Positions 6,517 to 9,135 of a stretch of 9,135 nucleotides of DNA are shown here, one piece after another. Under the pieces are notes generated by a model, which worked only from the letters and a program-made list of their open reading frames with translations, was not told where the DNA came from and did not search any database. Location of the stretch: contig CAZTMB010000108.1 of the NCBI GenBank assembly GCA_964614695.1, forward strand, positions 1-9,135, read 5' to 3'. Numbering within the stretch: position 1 is the first letter of the stretch; every line of letters starts with the position of its first letter. The stretch is from VGXO01 sp964614695 (lineage in GTDB: Bacteria > Planctomycetota > Phycisphaerae > Phycisphaerales > SM1A02). The position numbers and the translations under genes are program-made.

Positions 6517-7698
6517 TCAGCGCCGAACGAGCATGCTCACCGCGTTGCCGCCGCCGAGGCAGAGGCTGCAGATGCCGGTCTTGCCGCCGGTGCGCACGAG
6601 CTGATGCAGCAGCGTGACGAGCACGCGGGCGCCGCTCGCGCCGATGGGATGACCCAGCGCGATGCCGCCGCCGCAGAGATTCAGCTTGTCTTCCGTCACG
6701 CCGAGATGCTTGATGTCGGCGAGGACCTGGGCGGCGAACGCCTCGTTGATCTCGAAGAGGTCGATGTCGCCGACCTTGAGCCCGTGCTTCGCGAGCAGGC
6801 GCTCGATGCCGACCGCCGGTGCGAAGAAGAGCTCCTTCGGCGCGACGCCCGCGGTGTTGTAGTCGACGATCGTCGCGATCGGCGTCGCGCCGAGTTCCTT
6901 CGCCTTGGCGAGGCTCGTGACCACGACCGCGGCGGCGCCGTCGGAGATCTGGCTGGCGTTGCCGGCGGTCACGCAGCCGTCCTTGGTGAACGCCGGACGC
7001 AGCTTCGCGAGCGCCTCGGCGCTCGAGCCGGGGCGGAAGCCCTCGTCACGCGAGACGCCTTCCTTCGCCTTGCACTGCTCGGCGGAGAGCGGAATCACCT
7101 CGCCGTCGAAGAAGCCCTTCGCCCACGCCGTTTCGGCCCGCTGGTGGCTCTCGGCGCTGAAGCGGTCCTGCTCCTCGCGGGAGACGCCGTGCGCGCCGGC
7201 GATCCACTCCGCGGCATTGCCCATCGGCCACTGCTCGAACGCGCAGGTCAGGCCGTCGTGGGCCATGTGGTCCTGCATGGTGGCGGGGCCGTACTTCACG
7301 CCGTTGCGGAGATGCATGAAGTGCGGGGCGAGATCCATGTTCTCCATGCCGCCCGCGATCGCGACCGAGATGTCTCCGGCCTTGATCGAGCGGGCCGCGA
7401 GCATGACGCTCTCGAGACCCGAGCCGCAGACCTTGTTGACGGTGACCGCGGTGACGTCGTGGGGAATGCCCGCCTTGAGCGCCGCCTGCCGCGCCGGGTT
7501 CTGCCCGACGCCCGCCTGCAGCACGCAGCCCATGAAGACCTCCTCGACCGCGGCGGGATCGAGCTTCGCGTCCTGCATCGCCGCGGCGATCGCGTAGGCG
7601 CCCAGATCCGGAGCCGGCACCCGGCTCAGGCCGCCCATGAAGCGTCCGATCGGGGTGCGGCGGGCGGCGAGGATCACGGGCGTGCGGTCGTCGGACAT
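6517..7698 (-). CDS. Acetyl-CoA acetyltransferase (thiolase family)
   Basis: The 393-residue cytoplasmic enzyme should interconvert two acetyl-CoA and acetoacetyl-CoA plus CoA; it can serve acetoacetate/ketone use, short-chain beta-oxidation or polyhydroxybutyrate synthesis. The catalytic residues are all present: Cys91 in VNKVCGSGL (acyl acceptor), Asn318 in INEAFA, His350 in GGGIALGHPIGASGAR, and Cys380 in CLGGGNA. Length and motif order fit the biosynthetic/acetoacetyl-CoA thiolases (PhaA/AtoB type). One oddity is WPMG at 157-160, where these enzymes normally have YHMG, so Pro158 stands at the position of Zoogloea His156. The family-typical GGGxG near the end reads GGGNA. The start at 7698 has GGAG 7 nt upstream (7706-7709). 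It is divergent from fbp. The neighbouring gene downstream is hidden by the gap. Exact substrate chain length cannot be settled from sequence. Confidence 0.93.
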   Translation of the reverse strand: MSDDRTPVILAARRTPIGRFMGGLSRVPAPDLGAYAIAAAMQDAKLDPAAVEEVFMGCVLQAGVGQNPARQAALKAGIPHDVTAVTVNKVCGSGLESVMLAARSIKAGDISVAIAGGMENMDLAPHFMHLRNGVKYGPATMQDHMAHDGLTCAFEQWPMGNAAEWIAGAHGVSREEQDRFSAESHQRAETAWAKGFFDGEVIPLSAEQCKAKEGVSRDEGFRPGSSAEALAKLRPAFTKDGCVTAGNASQISDGAAAVVVTSLAKAKELGATPIATIVDYNTAGVAPKELFFAPAVGIERLLAKHGLKVGDIDLFEINEAFAAQVLADIKHLGVTEDKLNLCGGGIALGHPIGASGARVLVTLLHQLVRTGGKTGICSLCLGGGNAVSMLVRR

Positions 7699-7742
7699 GC
7701 GTGGTCTCCGAAGGCAAGTCGGGGGTCAAGGGCAATGAAGGT

Positions 7743-7770
7743 CCGGGAAGCGAACCCGGCCCGATCCGGG
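7743..7770. promoter_or_regulatory. Overlapping alternative hairpins in the thiolase/fbp spacer
   Basis: Three arms lie in a row: CCGGG (7743-7747), CCCGG (7755-7759) and CCGGG (7766-7770). The middle arm can pair with either neighbour, giving two mutually exclusive 5-bp hairpins. On the minus strand this falls in the likely thiolase leader, 45-72 nt before its ATG. The arms are short and GC-only, so chance is a real possibility. Confidence 0.25.
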
Positions 7771-7832
7771 GCGGTGCTTGAACGGGAGCGTCGGGCGGAC
7801 CGATGAGATCTGCGAAGATCCCTCTCCGGCCG

Positions 7833-7849
7833 CTTCGGACGTTCCGAAG
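7833..7849. promoter_or_regulatory. 17-bp dyad upstream of fbp, possible operator
   Basis: CTTCGGA-CGT-TCCGAAG has perfect 7-bp arms around three bases and lies 60 nt upstream of the fbp ATG in the spacer between divergent genes. The compact near-palindrome is typical of a binding site for a dimeric regulator; as RNA it would be a tight hairpin with a 3-nt loop. No T-tract follows. No regulator gene is in the window. Confidence 0.4.
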
Positions 7850-7878
7850 GGGGCGGATGATACCGGCGGCTGCCGACG

Positions 7879-7900
7879 CTTCGGCGACCGCCTTCGGCGA
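7879..7900 (+). repeat. Short direct repeat in the fbp leader
   Basis: CTTCGGCGA occurs at 7879-7887 and again at 7892-7900, a 13-bp period. It ends 8 nt before the fbp ATG, where a Shine-Dalgarno sequence would be expected but none is clear. The core CTTCGG also appears in the dyad at 7833. Confidence 0.4.
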
Positions 7901-7908
7901 GCCGTTTC

Positions 7909-8928
7909 ATGCAGGACCGCCCTCACGCGGACATCGTCCGCGACAACCTGACCTCGATCCAGGCGCACATCCTCCAGGAGGAGCGGCGGCACCCGGGTGC
8001 GAGCGGCGACTTCTCGATGATCATCTCGGCGATCAGCCTCGCCGGAAAGGCGATCGCGGCGAAGGTGCGCCGGGCGAACCTCGAGGACGTGCTCGGCGCC
8101 TTCGGCACCACCAACGTGCAGGGCGAGGGTCAGCAGAAGCTCGACGTCATCGCCAACGAGATCATCATGAAGTGCCTCGGCGACCGCGTGAGCATCGCGG
8201 TGCTCGCCTCGGAGGAGGACGAGGAGCCGACGATCCTTCGCCGCGGCAGCGAGGGCGGGAAGTACTGCGTGCTCTTCGATCCGCTCGACGGCTCGAGCAA
8301 CCTCGACTGCGCGATCCCGGTCGGCACGATCTTCACGATCCTCCGCAACGATCCGACCATCAAGGGCAGCGTCGAGACGGTCTGCCAACCCGGCCGCGAC
8401 CAGATCGCCGCGGGCTACATCCTGTACGGCTCCGCGACGGTGATGGTGCTGACGACCGGCTCGGGCGTCGACCTCTTCGTGCTCGACCAGTCGATCGGGA
8501 GCTTCCTGCTCGTCAAGCGCGGCGTGCGGATTCCTCGAAGCGCGAAGACCTATTCCGTCAACGAGGCGTATTCGTCGCAGTTCCCGCAGGGCTACCGCGC
8601 CTTCCTCGACGACGCCAAGCAGGGTGGCTACTCGAGCCGCTACATCGGATCGATGGTCGCGGACGTCCATCGCACGCTCCTGAACGGCGGCGTGTTCCTC
8701 TATCCGCCGACCGCGAAGCAGCCCGCCGGCAAGATCCGCATGCTCTACGAGGCGAACCCGCTCGCCTTCATCATCGAGCAGGCCGGCGGCATGGCCTACA
8801 GCGGCCTCAAGCGCACGCTCGATCTCAAGCCCTCGAAGCTGCACGAGCGCACGCCGATCGCGATGGGCAGCCCCGAGCAGGTCGATGCGCTGCTCGCGAG
8901 CCTTCGCAAGCACGGCGAGAGCGCCTGA
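7909..8928 (+). CDS. fbp: Class I fructose-1,6-bisphosphatase
   Basis: The 339-residue cytoplasmic enzyme hydrolyses fructose 1,6-bisphosphate to fructose 6-phosphate, the committed gluconeogenic step, also used in pentose phosphate cycling. Metal ligands are visible: Glu102/Glu103 in ASEEDEE, Asp124 and Asp127 in FDPLDGSSNLD (123-133), and Glu281 in MLYEANPLAF. Lys118-Tyr119 directly precede the metal motif and match the Lys-Tyr that bind AMP in the porcine/human enzyme, and S-G-D (32-34) lies where that enzyme has T-G-E, so AMP inhibition is plausible. Further family stretches are YIGSMVADVHRTLLNGGVF, with the ribose/phosphate-site residues, and IIEQAGG near the end. The ATG at 7909 gives the normal length, but the region before it (CGGCGAGCCGTTTC) has no good Shine-Dalgarno. 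It diverges from the thiolase across 210 bp, and a membrane-protein gene starts 24 nt after its stop. Confidence 0.97.
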   Translation: MQDRPHADIVRDNLTSIQAHILQEERRHPGASGDFSMIISAISLAGKAIAAKVRRANLEDVLGAFGTTNVQGEGQQKLDVIANEIIMKCLGDRVSIAVLASEEDEEPTILRRGSEGGKYCVLFDPLDGSSNLDCAIPVGTIFTILRNDPTIKGSVETVCQPGRDQIAAGYILYGSATVMVLTTGSGVDLFVLDQSIGSFLLVKRGVRIPRSAKTYSVNEAYSSQFPQGYRAFLDDAKQGGYSSRYIGSMVADVHRTLLNGGVFLYPPTAKQPAGKIRMLYEANPLAFIIEQAGGMAYSGLKRTLDLKPSKLHERTPIAMGSPEQVDALLASLRKHGESA

Positions 8929-8952
8929 CGCAATCGGTTCGCCGAGCCGCGG

Positions 8953-9135
8953 ATGCCCACCGAGCCGCCCGAGTTCGACTGCCGCAGCACGTTGCAGGTG
9001 CTGCGGCTTCGATTTCGCGACTGGATGTGGCCGACGGCGCTCGCGATCGTGGTCGCGATCACGGTCCTCAACCGCGTCGCCTTGCCCCGCGAGCCCGGCT
9101 TGATCGCGTTGGTCCTCTATGCCTTCGGACCCTGG
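8953..9135 (+). CDS. Integral membrane protein of unknown function, partial (C-terminus off the right edge)
   Basis: An open frame of 61 codons starts at ATG 8953 and continues to the window end. The translated start is MPTEPPEFDCRSTLQVLRLR, with a basic stretch (R18-R22) before a hydrophobic segment at about residues 24-39 (WMWPTALAIVVAITVL). A second hydrophobic run begins at about 49 (GLIALVLYAF). This suggests two or more transmembrane helices with the N-terminus in the cytoplasm. It follows fbp by 24 nt on the same strand and could be co-transcribed, but no strong ribosome binding site is visible. The family is not recognisable from this part. Confidence 0.6.
   Translation, partial: MPTEPPEFDCRSTLQVLRLRFRDWMWPTALAIVVAITVLNRVALPREPGLIALVLYAFGPW

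Noticed and set aside
5593..7806. Long plus-strand frame crossing the DUF1573 gene, the gap and the thiolase
   Set aside because: It reads through 100 N and is out of frame or antisense to two convincing genes; it is an artefact.
7726..8913. Long minus-strand frame opposite fbp
   Set aside because: It is a shadow of the fructose bisphosphatase gene with no motif of its own.

Overview
The window is GC-rich and gene-dense. It looks like a chromosomal segment from a free-living bacterium, most likely of the Planctomycetota (Phycisphaerae-like). This assignment is an inference from the DUF1573 lipoprotein, the multi-repeat CC-x2-C metal-binding secreted protein, the actinobacterial/planctomycetal style of the homogentisate dioxygenase, and the strong GC bias. 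No marker gene settles it. A run of exactly 100 N at 6411-6510 shows that this is a scaffolded draft or metagenome assembly.

Left part (1-2702): a minus-strand pair consists of homogentisate 1,2-dioxygenase (365-1735) followed, through a 4-nt ATGA overlap, by a secreted lipoprotein of unknown function that runs off the left edge. Divergent from it is an RluA-family pseudouridine synthase (1965-2702). The 229-bp divergent spacer holds two inverted repeats that may be regulatory.

Middle part (2737-6226): a convergent minus-strand gene encodes a secreted protein with three cysteine-rich metal-binding repeats. A gene-free stretch of about 500 bp follows. It ends in a plausible promoter and a leader with two strong hairpins in front of S-adenosylhomocysteine hydrolase (ahcY, 3922-5442). 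A DUF1573 lipoprotein gene follows 19 nt after ahcY and is probably co-transcribed.

Right part (6227-9135): an intergenic region starts right after the DUF1573 stop codon. It carries two copies of a 21-bp repeat, the second cut by the assembly gap. Beyond the gap lie a minus-strand acetyl-CoA acetyltransferase (thiolase, 6517-7698), a 210-bp divergent spacer with operator-like dyads, a class I fructose-1,6-bisphosphatase (7909-8928), and the start of a membrane protein cut by the right edge.

The content is mostly central metabolism: tyrosine/phenylalanine breakdown (HmgA), recycling of S-adenosylhomocysteine (AhcY), acetyl-CoA/acetoacetyl-CoA interconversion (thiolase) and gluconeogenesis (FBPase). 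HmgA and the thiolase could be linked, because homogentisate breakdown yields acetoacetate, which after activation to its CoA ester is cleaved by thiolase. They are nevertheless 4.8 kb apart and not in one operon. I see no defence system, phage, transposase, tRNA, rRNA or CRISPR array. The least explained parts are the structured ahcY leader, the repeat at the gap, and the triple-repeat metal-binding protein.
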